Origin: an uncultured Clostridia bacterium
GTDB lineage: Bacteria; Bacillota; Clostridia; Oscillospirales; Acutalibacteraceae
Assembly: GCA_945988915.1 (NCBI GenBank)
Contig: CAMFTS010000019.1
Span: 1 to 16,874 of the forward strand
DNA length: 16,874 nt
Reading direction: 5' to 3'
Under the pieces are notes generated by a model, which was not told the DNA's origin, made no database searches, and was given only the letters and a program-made list of their open reading frames with translations. Of the stretch, positions 7,120 to 13,432 are shown piece by piece. Position 1 is the first letter of the stretch, and the number at the start of each line of letters is the position of its first letter. A program made the translations under genes and the position numbers.

Positions 7120-7490
7120 AATAATCAAATATGATTTCGCAGCACCCAAAGAATAACCCAATCACGGAAAGCGAGGCGTGTTTTGGGCGGTTGGCGGCGA
7201 ACTGCTCCCCTACCCATTTGACAGCAGGATACTCGAGGCAATCGCAAAAAGCGGAAACACATATAATCACAAGCTGCTCTAGGAATCTGAAAAGCCGAAA
7301 AACAAGCCGTTTAATTATTATCCGAGAGGCAGAGTTGATATTAACTCAAGGGGCGAAGCCTGATTTATATGAATCCGAATATCGGCGAGGAGCTTATCCC
7401 AAAAATCAAAACCGCTTTCGGTATTACAACTGAGCCGATTATAAAATATGACCGCAGCGAGCATTATAAGTATTATCTTGATAGGAAAAG
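7109..7490 (+). pseudogene. Decayed gene of an uncharacterised Clostridia family
   Basis: ATG 7109 overlaps the end of the pentapeptide gene by 11 nt, as in a coupled operon. The frame reads MKDKIIKYDFAAPKE, stops at TAA 7154, and continues sensibly in the same frame with NHGKRGVFWAVGGELLPYPFD and KSGNTYNHKLL. It stops again at TAG 7280 (fits a TGG-to-TAG change), then reads KNKPFNYYPRGRVDINSRGEA. A one-base loss near 7361 moves it to another frame (LIYMNPNIGEELIPKIKTAFGI, then KYDRSEHYKYYLD). The pieces together look like one small protein of about 120 residues that I recall as a conserved hypothetical in gut Clostridia, with no known function. Three separate lesions argue against sequencing error. 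Confidence 0.7.
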
Positions 7491-7511
7491 CTTATATATT
7501 AAGATTATAAG

Positions 7512-7543
7512 AAGGATGCGCCATTTTCAGAGCATCCTTTTTG
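7512..7543 (+). terminator. Intrinsic terminator closing the GNAT-to-pseudogene run
   Basis: AAGGATGC (7512-7519) pairs with GCATCCTT (7532-7539), loop of 12 nt, followed by TTTTTGC. A typical rho-independent terminator for the plus-strand operon that starts at 3791. Confidence 0.85.
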
Positions 7544-7582
7544 CTATTATAAAGATAGTTAAAAACAAAGGAAGTAATAAAA

Positions 7583-8056
7583 ATGAAAACGATTCATAAA
7601 ATCTATAACCTTTCTTTTCTCATCGTTGTTATGTGCATTATACTTTGTTCTTGTACAAAAGCACCTTCACCGGTTGAACGACAGGCTATCAGTGCTTCAA
7701 AAGAGTCATTAGTTAATTCAACAGAAAGCACACCTGAAAGCAATAACCCCCACTCGGTGAGTGAGGTCGTTTCGCAGTCTTCTGATTTATATCATACAGA
7801 GCATGTTTACCAGGATCAATACATAAAACAAAAATACTTGCTTATCGGAAATAAATATGTCGTTGAATCGTTTGTAGTTAAAGGTGTTGATCAAACAAAA
7901 GTAATCGAAAAAGACAATATTGAACGAGTTGAGCATAATTCTCTACCTGAATTTGATGAGATTAAAATCTATGACAAAACTAATCAATACATATTTGTTT
8001 TCGTAAGTTCAAAAGAAGCTGATGAAATATTAAAATCAATCGATACAAGTGTTTGA
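7583..8056 (+). CDS. Small lipoprotein, unknown function
   Basis: A 157-residue exported lipoprotein. It has a basic start (MKTIHKIYN), a hydrophobic stretch of 12 residues (SFLIVVMCIILC) and a lipobox LCSC with the lipid-attached Cys at residue 24. A Ser/Thr-rich linker follows to about residue 65, then a globular part of about 90 residues that I do not recognise. It would be anchored on the outer face of the cytoplasmic membrane. The ribosome binding site AAAGGAAG precedes ATG 7583 at about 7 nt. A TATAAA box near 7550 may be its promoter, directly after the terminator at 7512-7543. Its 3' end is 3 nt from the convergent KGG gene, which leaves no room for an element boundary with a tRNA between them. 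Confidence 0.8.
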   Translation: MKTIHKIYNLSFLIVVMCIILCSCTKAPSPVERQAISASKESLVNSTESTPESNNPHSVSEVVSQSSDLYHTEHVYQDQYIKQKYLLIGNKYVVESFVVKGVDQTKVIEKDNIERVEHNSLPEFDEIKIYDKTNQYIFVFVSSKEADEILKSIDTSV

Positions 8057-8059
8057 TGA

Positions 8060-8344
8060 TTATATTTGCTTCAAGAGTTCGATTAAGAGCGTCAAATCGT
8101 CATCTAAAATTTGATTTGCTTCATTTCGGAGTTCAGTTATAAGCTTGATAGTGTTCATTTGAAGTTCAAGGTTCTTTTCCCGTTCTTCCTTAAAAGCTAT
8201 ATTGTGCAACTTAATGGCATCTATCTGCTCACGCTTTTTACGCCTTGCTTCACCACTCTTGATTCCGCCCTTGCGGGATATTTCAATGTGTTCCTCTTTG
8301 GAACGCTTATTAAATGGGATTAAGTTCTTATTATTATCTTTCAC
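8060..8344 (-). CDS. KGG-motif small protein of the mobile element
   Basis: A 94-residue, highly charged protein. It carries EISRKGGIKSGEARRKKREQ (about 22-41), the KGG motif common in small proteins of phages, plasmids and integrative elements of Bacillota. A long helix, probably a coiled coil, follows (DAIKLHNIAFKEEREKNLEL and on to the C-terminal LLIELLKQI). Its role is unknown; the basic N-terminal part suggests nucleic-acid binding. The start is GTG 8344 with GAGGA 6 nt upstream; no better start was found. It lies downstream of the rep gene on the same strand, a common order in rolling-circle integrative elements. Confidence 0.8.
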   Translation of the reverse strand: MKDNNKNLIPFNKRSKEEHIEISRKGGIKSGEARRKKREQIDAIKLHNIAFKEEREKNLELQMNTIKLITELRNEANQILDDDLTLLIELLKQI

Positions 8345-8506
8345 GCTTCGTCCTCGCTTTATTTTTGATGTTTTTTTATTGTTTCCTAAAAGAGTGCTGT
8401 TTTGGGGTGTTAATCATGTTTACAGATAGAATGTTAAATTGTTATTATCTACCTAAATGATTATACTTATGGTATCTGACTTAACTACATTAATTCTTTG
8501 TTTTGC

Positions 8507-8552
8507 GGGGAAGGGGGAATTTTCCTTTCCCCCTTTCCCACACCCTAACCCC
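8507..8552 (-). other. Hairpin plus G-quadruplex motif in the rep-KGG gap
   Basis: The gap 8345-8680 contains no ORF I can support. Within it, GGGGGAA (8513-8519) pairs with TTCCCCC (8527-8533), and the stem extends past a one-base bulge through AA/TT and GGG/CCC (8508-8512 with 8534-8539). The minus strand of 8529-8552 reads GGGG-TTA-GGG-TGT-GGG-AAA-GGGGG, a textbook four-run G-quadruplex motif with 3-nt loops. Neither side has a T tail, so a terminator is unlikely. A role as replication origin or transcript-processing signal next to a rolling-circle rep gene is possible. Confidence 0.5.
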
Positions 8553-8680
8553 TTTTCCTTTTTCTTTGAATTTGTATTCTTCCTTCGATAGGAAAGTTAG
8601 ATTAGATGGAAAGTGCGCTGAATTAATGATATGCCTTAAATAATAAGGGTAATCTCTTTATTGGGCTTGAGTATTGACTT

Positions 8681-9520
8681 TCAATGACGAATACTGTTAT
8701 AGTATTCGTGAGTAATTGTGAACTTGAAATCGCTTTCTATGTCTTCAAGTTCAATACTCTGTGAGAAAGTCAGTTTGCTAGAACTGACTTTCTCTTTTGC
8801 CCTTTTATAGGGAACATGCGAAACCGTAGGCTGCTTTATTCCTTTTGAATGACGGAATATATGAAAGCCTGTTGGGTACATTTGCAAACGAGCATTTTTT
8901 ACATACCGCTTTGTTTGCTTTATACCATCATCATCTATACTTTCAACAATTTTTATTTTTTTGTTTTTAATATAGAGATTTAGTTCCAGCGCTTCACTTA
9001 ATTCAACGTCACCAAGGTAAGCAGTTAAATATGCTCCGACATCATCAATATTATCTAACGATTTAACAGTTACAAAGCCCTGTTTCCAGCAATCTGCAAC
9101 AACACTGTTTTCCATAAACGGTGCTTTGCTTTCGAATATTAGAATAGCATGCAAATGCCATGCACCACGTCCTTGTGGCTCGGCACAAGTAATATACTCA
9201 TAATGTCCGAATACTTGTCGACAACGCCTGTTAAAATTCTTGAAGTCATTATACAGCTTATTGGGATCTTGAATGTTTTTTGCATATGTCAAAGTCAGCC
9301 ATCGGCATTTTGATACATATGTAACATTCGTGTTAATTAAATCCCTACCACTCTGTAACGACTTAGCGACACTTGATAAATTCTGAGCACGGGTTTCGGT
9401 GTGCTTAAATGCTTTAACTTCACCTGTCCTAATATCGATATAAAGATCCTTGCTTATCTTTATGATAAAGCTTCCTTTAGAATGATGGGTACTGTGCATG
9501 ATTTCGCTAATATTACCCAT
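8681..9520 (-). CDS. rep: Rolling-circle replication initiator (HUH endonuclease) of an integrative element
   Basis: Nicks one strand of the excised circular element at its origin and stays joined to the 5' end through tyrosine. Counting from ATG 9520: motif 1 LTLTY (75-79), the metal-binding HUH motif as GAWHLHAIL with His122 and His124, and the catalytic tyrosine motif GAYLTAY with Tyr164 and Tyr168. The length of 279 residues fits small Rep proteins of Clostridia elements. The coding frame runs on upstream of 9520 to a TAA at 9590-9592, with family-like residues (EFRKLYKPNNIPDNATVRLK), and a strong ribosome binding site lies before an ATA codon at 9584-9586. The real protein may thus be 22 residues longer. 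It stands between the excisionase and KGG genes, all on one strand. Confidence 0.85.
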   Translation of the reverse strand: MGNISEIMHSTHHSKGSFIIKISKDLYIDIRTGEVKAFKHTETRAQNLSSVAKSLQSGRDLINTNVTYVSKCRWLTLTYAKNIQDPNKLYNDFKNFNRRCRQVFGHYEYITCAEPQGRGAWHLHAILIFESKAPFMENSVVADCWKQGFVTVKSLDNIDDVGAYLTAYLGDVELSEALELNLYIKNKKIKIVESIDDDGIKQTKRYVKNARLQMYPTGFHIFRHSKGIKQPTVSHVPYKRAKEKVSSSKLTFSQSIELEDIESDFKFTITHEYYNSIRH

Positions 9521-9583
9521 TTCCTTAAGCCTTACAGTTGCGTTATCAGGAATATTATTAGGTTTATAAAGTTTTCTAAATTC

Positions 9584-9599
9584 TATTAATTATCACCTC
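9584..9599 (-). promoter_or_regulatory. Strong ribosome binding site facing an ATA codon of rep
   Basis: Minus-strand GAGGTG (9599-9594) stands 7 nt before an in-frame ATA (9586-9584), 22 codons upstream of the first ATG of rep. The frame between is open and reads like Rep N-terminus. Either ATA is used as a rare start, or an ATG was mutated to ATA and rep now starts at 9520 with a poor site. Confidence 0.6.
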
Positions 9600-9687
9600 A
9601 TTCTTACACTGAAATTAACATATAATCAAGTTAATAATGATGGACAGCCCCTATTAACTGAAATGCTATGCAAATTTCACTGCTTTA

Positions 9688-9897
9688 TTAAGATTCAAGT
9701 CTTCTTACTGAACACCATTTTTCGAAGGCGTTCTTCTCTACTTTGAGATTTTTCCCGATTTTCAGTGCTGGAAAATCCTTTCTGTAGAAGAGCTGACGTG
9801 CCGTCGGAATTGAGCATCCCAACATTGATGCAATCTGTTTTGTTGTGTAAAAAACAGTAGTGCAATCTTCGTTTAATGAAGGATTATTACTAATCAA
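9688..9897 (-). CDS. Excisionase-type helix-turn-helix protein
   Basis: A 69-residue DNA-binding protein of the excisionase/HTH_17 (MerR-like) fold: VFYTTKQIASMLGCSIPTAR forms the helix-turn-helix, then QLFYRKDFPALKIGKNLKVEKNAFEKW forms the wing and last helix. Such proteins bend DNA at attachment sites and push the integrase toward excision, or regulate the element. A GTG at 9906 opens the frame, but it lies inside the ribosome binding site GGGAGGTGA; TTG 9897 has 8 nt spacing from GGAGG and is chosen. It is divergent to the integrase and upstream of rep on the same strand. A TTGTAA / TAATAA pair upstream (about 9950-9922) may be its promoter. Confidence 0.85.
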   Translation of the reverse strand: MISNNPSLNEDCTTVFYTTKQIASMLGCSIPTARQLFYRKDFPALKIGKNLKVEKNAFEKWCSVRRLES

Positions 9898-9957
9898 TGG
9901 TTTCACCTCCCGTTCCTTATTTTTATTATTATCATCAAAGCTCTTTACAAGCCATTG

Positions 9958-9986
9958 TTGATCTCGGCTTCTCTATAAATTATAAC
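9958..9986 (+). promoter_or_regulatory. Promoter in first 55-bp repeat
   Basis: TTGATC (9958-9963), 17 nt, TATAAC (9981-9986), directed toward the integrase gene. The spacing is ideal for the main sigma factor. Confidence 0.5.
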
Positions 9987-10043
9987 GAGATTTTGCCAAA
10001 AAAATTGTGGCTGGCATGTCACAAACTTTTCAAAAAGCCATTG

Positions 10044-10072
10044 TTGATCTGTGCCTTTCTATTACTTATAAC
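10044..10072 (+). promoter_or_regulatory. Promoter in second 55-bp repeat
   Basis: TTGATC (10044-10049), 17 nt, TATAAC (10067-10072). It keeps both boxes and the spacing of the first copy although the spacer bases differ, which suggests selection for promoter function. Confidence 0.5.
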
Positions 10073-10206
10073 GAAAATTTGACAAAAAATCGAATGGCTA
10101 TCGTAGGCAAGAAGAAACCGCCTATACTTATTAATAATATACAGGTCATTTTTGTTGGCCTTATGTAATTCACAATAAAAAATCTCTAGGGTAATCAAAA
10201 AATTCA

Positions 10207-10225
10207 TTAAAATTTCGTTATAATA
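10207..10225 (+). promoter_or_regulatory. Integrase -10 box overlapping an inverted TATAACGA site
   Basis: TATAAT (10219-10224) without a recognisable -35 lies 109 nt before the integrase ATG. The opposite strand here reads ATTATAACGAAATTTT, close to the end of the two upstream repeats. A protein that binds the repeats would cover this -10 box and could repress or tune integrase expression. Confidence 0.4.
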
Positions 10226-10277
10226 TGCGGAGAGACACAAAAAGGGTTTTCCAAAAAAATAAGAAAGGACAAAAACC

Positions 10278-10340
10278 ATGATTAAGAAATTTTTAATCAA
10301 CAAAAAATCGAGAAAAGAAAGAGGTGATGATAATGGCTAA
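10278..10340 (+). CDS. Basic 20-residue leader peptide coupled to the integrase
   Basis: ATG 10278 with AAAGGA 8 nt upstream. The ORF reads MIKKFLINKKSRKERG and ends in the TAA at 10338-10340, overlapping the integrase start (ATGGCTAA) by 8 nt. The arrangement is typical of translational coupling or of a leader peptide that controls the downstream gene. It is very lysine/arginine rich. No function is known, and it could be only a translated leader. Confidence 0.45.
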   Translation: MIKKFLINKKSRKERGDDNG

Positions 10341-11529
10341 AAGAAGAGCCAACGGTGACGGCGGTATTTTCTATGATGCGTCACGAAAAAGATTTAGAGG
10401 GCAAGTAACTATTGGATATGACGAAAAAGGCAAGCAGAAACGAAAAAGCGTTTCTGGAAAGACTAAGACCGAAGTAAAAGAGAAGATTAAGCAGCTTGAG
10501 TTCGGTATACGATCTGGTAAGTTTGTTGATAAGAGTAGCATTACTATTTATCACCTTGCCAAGCAGATGATTGAAGATAAGTATGATTTCAATGAGATCA
10601 ATGAAAATACATATTACACTCATCTCGCTACGCTCAAACGCCTCAAGCCGATATACAACACTCCTCTGCAACAGGCGAATGATACACAGATAAAAGCCTA
10701 TTTCCAGGAACGACTAGACAAGTCAAATTCGACATTAAGAAAAGATTATGAGTTACTTAACTCGTCATTTGTCGAAGCGATCAGGCGCAAAATCATAAAC
10801 TCCAACCCTATGGAAAGTATAAAGCTCCCAAAATCGAGGCAAGTACAAGAAAAAGTACGAGCTTTCACCATTGATGAACAAGCAAAACTGCTTGATATAT
10901 TAACGAATGAAGATTTACCATACAGCAGCCAAATGCTTCTTTCTATGTTTACTGGCATGAGAATGGGCGAAATAAATGCGTTAACCAAGAACGATATAAA
11001 CCTCACATTTGGCACAATAACGGTCAGCAAGACTGTTTCCAGAGGCGCTAAAGGTCAAGCTATTTTAGGAAACACCACGAAAACGTTAGCTGGTAAAAGA
11101 ATTATATACGTAACCGATGATGTTAAAGAGATATTAAAAGAGTGTCTACAAGCAGCCGAGGATGATTTGCTCTTCGTAACCTGTAATGGAAAGTTGATAA
11201 CCTCAAACCAAGTCAACATGCAACTTAGCCGCATTTTAGAGAAATATGACATACTTGATGCATCAATCAGCGGTAAGGTATCTTGCCACTCTCTCAGGCA
11301 CACATATGCTACAAGAATGATTGAGGGTGGTATGCAGCCGAAAGTATTACAGATGCTTTTAGGTCATACTGATATAAAAGTGACACTCAATACCTATTGT
11401 GACGCTTTCGACAGATTTCAAAGCGAAAACATCGAATTGACGGCTGAATATCTTAAGCAGAAAGGTTTGACAATAGGCATAAAAAATAACGGCCCTGAAG
11501 CCGTTAAAGATGGTGTAAAAATAGGCTAA
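10333..11529 (+). CDS. int: Tyrosine recombinase / integrase of an integrative element
   Basis: Catalyses site-specific integration and excision of the element. It has 398 residues. The N-terminal part (RRANGDGGIFYDASRKRFRGQ start) is the AP2-like arm-binding domain of Tn916-type integrases. A SAM-like core-binding domain lies at about 65-165, then the catalytic domain. Active-site residues seen are Arg210 (TGMRMGEINAL), His319 and Arg322 (CHSLRHTYATRM), His345 (LLGHTDIK) and nucleophile Tyr355 (LNTYCD). All are present, so the enzyme looks active. GTG 10324 and ATG 10327 open the frame, but GAGGTG at 10321-10326 is the ribosome binding site for ATG 10333. The gene reads toward the tRNA-Pro fragment 75 nt downstream, and stands divergent to the excisionase gene. 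Confidence 0.95.
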   Translation: MAKRRANGDGGIFYDASRKRFRGQVTIGYDEKGKQKRKSVSGKTKTEVKEKIKQLEFGIRSGKFVDKSSITIYHLAKQMIEDKYDFNEINENTYYTHLATLKRLKPIYNTPLQQANDTQIKAYFQERLDKSNSTLRKDYELLNSSFVEAIRRKIINSNPMESIKLPKSRQVQEKVRAFTIDEQAKLLDILTNEDLPYSSQMLLSMFTGMRMGEINALTKNDINLTFGTITVSKTVSRGAKGQAILGNTTKTLAGKRIIYVTDDVKEILKECLQAAEDDLLFVTCNGKLITSNQVNMQLSRILEKYDILDASISGKVSCHSLRHTYATRMIEGGMQPKVLQMLLGHTDIKVTLNTYCDAFDRFQSENIELTAEYLKQKGLTIGIKNNGPEAVKDGVKIG

Positions 11530-11540
11530 AAATATGCGCA

Positions 11541-11560
11541 TAGCACCATTTAGCACCACA
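11541..11560 (+). repeat. TAGCACCA direct repeat, 10-bp period
   Basis: TAGCACCATT is followed at once by TAGCACCACA, one helical turn apart, between the integrase stop and the attachment site. A perfect 12-nt palindrome TTGATATATCAA follows at 11575-11586. Short direct repeats on one face of the helix near an attachment site are typical of integrase arm sites. Role inferred. Confidence 0.4.
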
Positions 11561-11603
11561 AAAATATAAAAACATTGATATATCAAGGAATTTCGGCGGT
11601 TTT

Positions 11604-11621
11604 GTCTTGTCACTCCGACCA
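11604..11621 (+). other. 3' end of a tRNA-Pro gene, likely right attachment site
   Basis: GTCTTGTCACTCCGACCA fits the end of the T loop, the T-stem 3' strand (CTTGT), the acceptor strand CACTCCG, discriminator A and CCA. An acceptor stem starting CGGAGTG and ending CCG-ACCA is the mark of bacterial tRNA-Pro. Bases before 11604 do not make a T stem, so the rest of the tRNA is absent here. An intrinsic terminator begins 3 nt later, as for a tRNA gene. Such a cut-off tRNA end beside an integrase is an attachment site (attR); the whole tRNA gene should stand at the other end of the element. Confidence 0.68.
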
Positions 11622-11623
11622 TA

Positions 11624-11668
11624 TTGAGTATTCATAAGGGATTTGACCTGTGAATACTCAATTTTTTT
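11624..11668 (+). terminator. Strong intrinsic terminator after the tRNA fragment
   Basis: TTGAGTATTCA (11624-11634) pairs perfectly with TGAATACTCAA (11651-11661), followed by seven T. It is probably the original terminator of the tRNA-Pro gene and now also ends integrase transcription before the mutase operon. Confidence 0.88.
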
Positions 11669-11739
11669 GTATTGATTCGTTTTATAAAAAAATCTTTGAA
11701 AAATTGCCGGATTCATATAGAAACAGTTCGGTTATTATA

Positions 11740-11768
11740 TTGATTTAAAACGCTTGACATGGTATAAT
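11740..11768 (+). promoter_or_regulatory. Promoter of the mutase-mannosidase run
   Basis: TTGATT (11740-11745), exactly 17 nt, TATAAT (11763-11768), 33 nt before the mutase ATG. A TTGACA at 11754 is only 3 nt from the TATAAT and cannot serve as its -35. Confidence 0.7.
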
Positions 11769-11801
11769 TTGCACATCTTTTTATGATTTAAGGAGACAGC
11801 A

Positions 11802-13424
11802 ATGACATATAGAGAAAAATATGAGCAATGGCTTACCTTTGACGAAGACACAAGGAACGAGCTTCTTGCTATAACTGACGAAAAAGAAATAGAAGACAGG
11901 TTTTATAAAGACCTCGCCTTTGGTACCGGTGGATTGCGCGGTATTATGGGCGCCGGCTCAAACAGAATGAACCGGTACACAGTGGGAAAGGCGACATACG
12001 GTCTTGCTGATTATCTTAAATCTAAAGAAAGCAGAAATTTAAGCGTTGTTCTTGCATACGATTCCAGAAACAATTCTGCCTTGTTTGCAAAAACCGCAGC
12101 AGGAATCTTTGCTTCCTGCGGCTTTACGGTATATCTTTTTGACTCTCTCGTTCCCGTGCCTGTGCTTTCTTTTGCAACAAAATATCTGTCCTGCACAGCA
12201 GGCGTTATGATAACCGCTTCTCACAACCCGAAAGAGTATAACGGCTACAAGGTGTATGACAGCAAGGGCTGTCAGTTTTGCAACGAGGACGCAAAAAACG
12301 CCATCGGCTATATTAACCGCATTACGGATTTTTCCTCAATACCGTTCTCTGACTCCGACGAAAACATTACATACATCGGCCGAGATGTCCTTTCCGCTTT
12401 TCTTAACGAGGTGAAACAGCAGTCGCTTTATGAAGAAAAATCAGACCTGAAAATTGTTTATACGCCGCTTCACGGTACCGGTAATATTCCCGTTCGCGCC
12501 GTGCTTGAAAACATGGATGTAACAGTTGTTAAAGAGCAGGAAAAACCTGACGGAAATTTCTCTACCGTCAAAAGTCCCAATCCCGAAGAAAAGGATGCGC
12601 TGAATATTGCCATTGAAAAGGCGAAGAAAATCGACGCTGACCTTGTACTCGGCACAGATCCCGACTGCGATCGGGTCGGCATTGCGGTTAAAGGAAAGGA
12701 CGGCTATGTTCTTTTCACAGGCAACCAGACCGGCGCGCTTTTGGTAAATTTTGTGTTGACAATGAAAAAGGAAAGTCTGAACAAAAAATCCACTCTGATA
12801 AAAACCATCGTGACCTCGGAGCTCGGAGCAAATATCGGACGGGCTTTCGGTTTGAATATTGAAGAAACGCTCACAGGCTTTAAATACATCGGTGATAAAA
12901 TCAATCAATTTGAAGAAACCGGCAACAGAGAATTTGTAATCGGCTATGAAGAGTCTTACGGCTATCTTGTCGGCACCCATGCCCGTGACAAAGATGCGGT
13001 GGTATCTTCAATGCTGATTTGTCAGATGGCGGCATGGTATAAAAATCAGGGAAAAACACTGATTGATGCATTGGAAGAGCTTTACTGTCAATACGGTTAT
13101 TTTCTCGACAGGCTCGACAGTTTTATTCTCAAAGGCAAGGACGGCGCAGAGAGAATTTCACAGCTCATGGTGTATTTCAGAGAAAACGGTAAAAATATGT
13201 TCAGCTCCGTTAAAGAGGTTGTTGACTATAGCTGCGGCATCGGCGATTTGCCGAAAGAAAACGTACTTCGCTTTATCTTTCTTGACGGCTCGTGGCTTGC
13301 GGTGAGACCTTCAGGCACAGAGCCGAAGATAAAGGTTTATTATTCCATTCAGGATCTTTCAAGAGAAAAAGCACAACAGCGCTTTGATGAGATTAAAGCA
13401 AAAATCAACAGTATTATAAAGTGA
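11802..13424 (+). CDS. Phosphoglucomutase/phosphomannomutase (alpha-D-phosphohexomutase)
   Basis: Moves phosphate between C1 and C6 of hexoses (for example glucose-6-P and glucose-1-P) through a phosphoserine, in the cytosol. It has 540 residues. The phosphoserine loop is TASHNPKEYNGYK with Ser140, the Mg-binding loop is DPDCDR (286-291), the sugar-binding loop is GYEESYG, and the phosphate-binding loop is RPSGTEPK starting at Arg502. FGTGGLRGIMG near residue 40 is the usual N-terminal signature. All four functional loops are intact. The length fits the PgcA-type bacterial branch. The start ATG 11802 has AAGGAG 7 nt upstream. It is the first gene of a three-gene run; the next ATG follows its stop by 8 nt. 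Whether glucose or mannose phosphates are preferred cannot be read from the sequence. Confidence 0.93.
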   Translation: MTYREKYEQWLTFDEDTRNELLAITDEKEIEDRFYKDLAFGTGGLRGIMGAGSNRMNRYTVGKATYGLADYLKSKESRNLSVVLAYDSRNNSALFAKTAAGIFASCGFTVYLFDSLVPVPVLSFATKYLSCTAGVMITASHNPKEYNGYKVYDSKGCQFCNEDAKNAIGYINRITDFSSIPFSDSDENITYIGRDVLSAFLNEVKQQSLYEEKSDLKIVYTPLHGTGNIPVRAVLENMDVTVVKEQEKPDGNFSTVKSPNPEEKDALNIAIEKAKKIDADLVLGTDPDCDRVGIAVKGKDGYVLFTGNQTGALLVNFVLTMKKESLNKKSTLIKTIVTSELGANIGRAFGLNIEETLTGFKYIGDKINQFEETGNREFVIGYEESYGYLVGTHARDKDAVVSSMLICQMAAWYKNQGKTLIDALEELYCQYGYFLDRLDSFILKGKDGAERISQLMVYFRENGKNMFSSVKEVVDYSCGIGDLPKENVLRFIFLDGSWLAVRPSGTEPKIKVYYSIQDLSREKAQQRFDEIKAKINSIIK

Positions 13425-13432
13425 GGCGCACC

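Larger units (their letters stand above)
9949..10089 (+). repeat. Two 55-bp imperfect direct repeats, 86 bp apart
   Basis: Copies at 9949-10003 and 10035-10089 share 46 of 55 bases, separated by 31 nt. The best kept parts are AAGCCATTGTTGATCT and TTATAACGA. The end of the second half (TATAACGA, A/T rich) recurs on the minus strand at 10224-10210. An inverted AGCCATT follows at about 10093-10099. The repeats fill the gap between the divergent excisionase and integrase genes, so they may be sites for an element-encoded regulator or for the integrase N-terminal domain. Confidence 0.75.

Noticed and set aside
7131..7433. 100-codon plus-strand ORF
   Set aside because: Reads the decayed gene in the wrong frame; the sensible protein lies in two other frames.
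9949..10089. CRISPR array
   Set aside because: Only two repeat copies, 55 bp and imperfect, with promoter boxes inside; no cas genes.
11754..11759. TTGACA as -35 box of the mutase promoter
   Set aside because: Only 3 nt from the TATAAT; TTGATT at 11740 has the correct 17-nt spacing.
12350..12360. Second attachment site (GACTCCGACG)
   Set aside because: A chance partial match to the tRNA end, within conserved mutase coding sequence; the CTTGT and CCA parts are missing.
12441..12980. 179-codon ORF on the minus strand inside the mutase gene
   Set aside because: It is antisense to a complete phosphohexomutase with all functional motifs; no ribosome binding site or known family, so it is a coding shadow.
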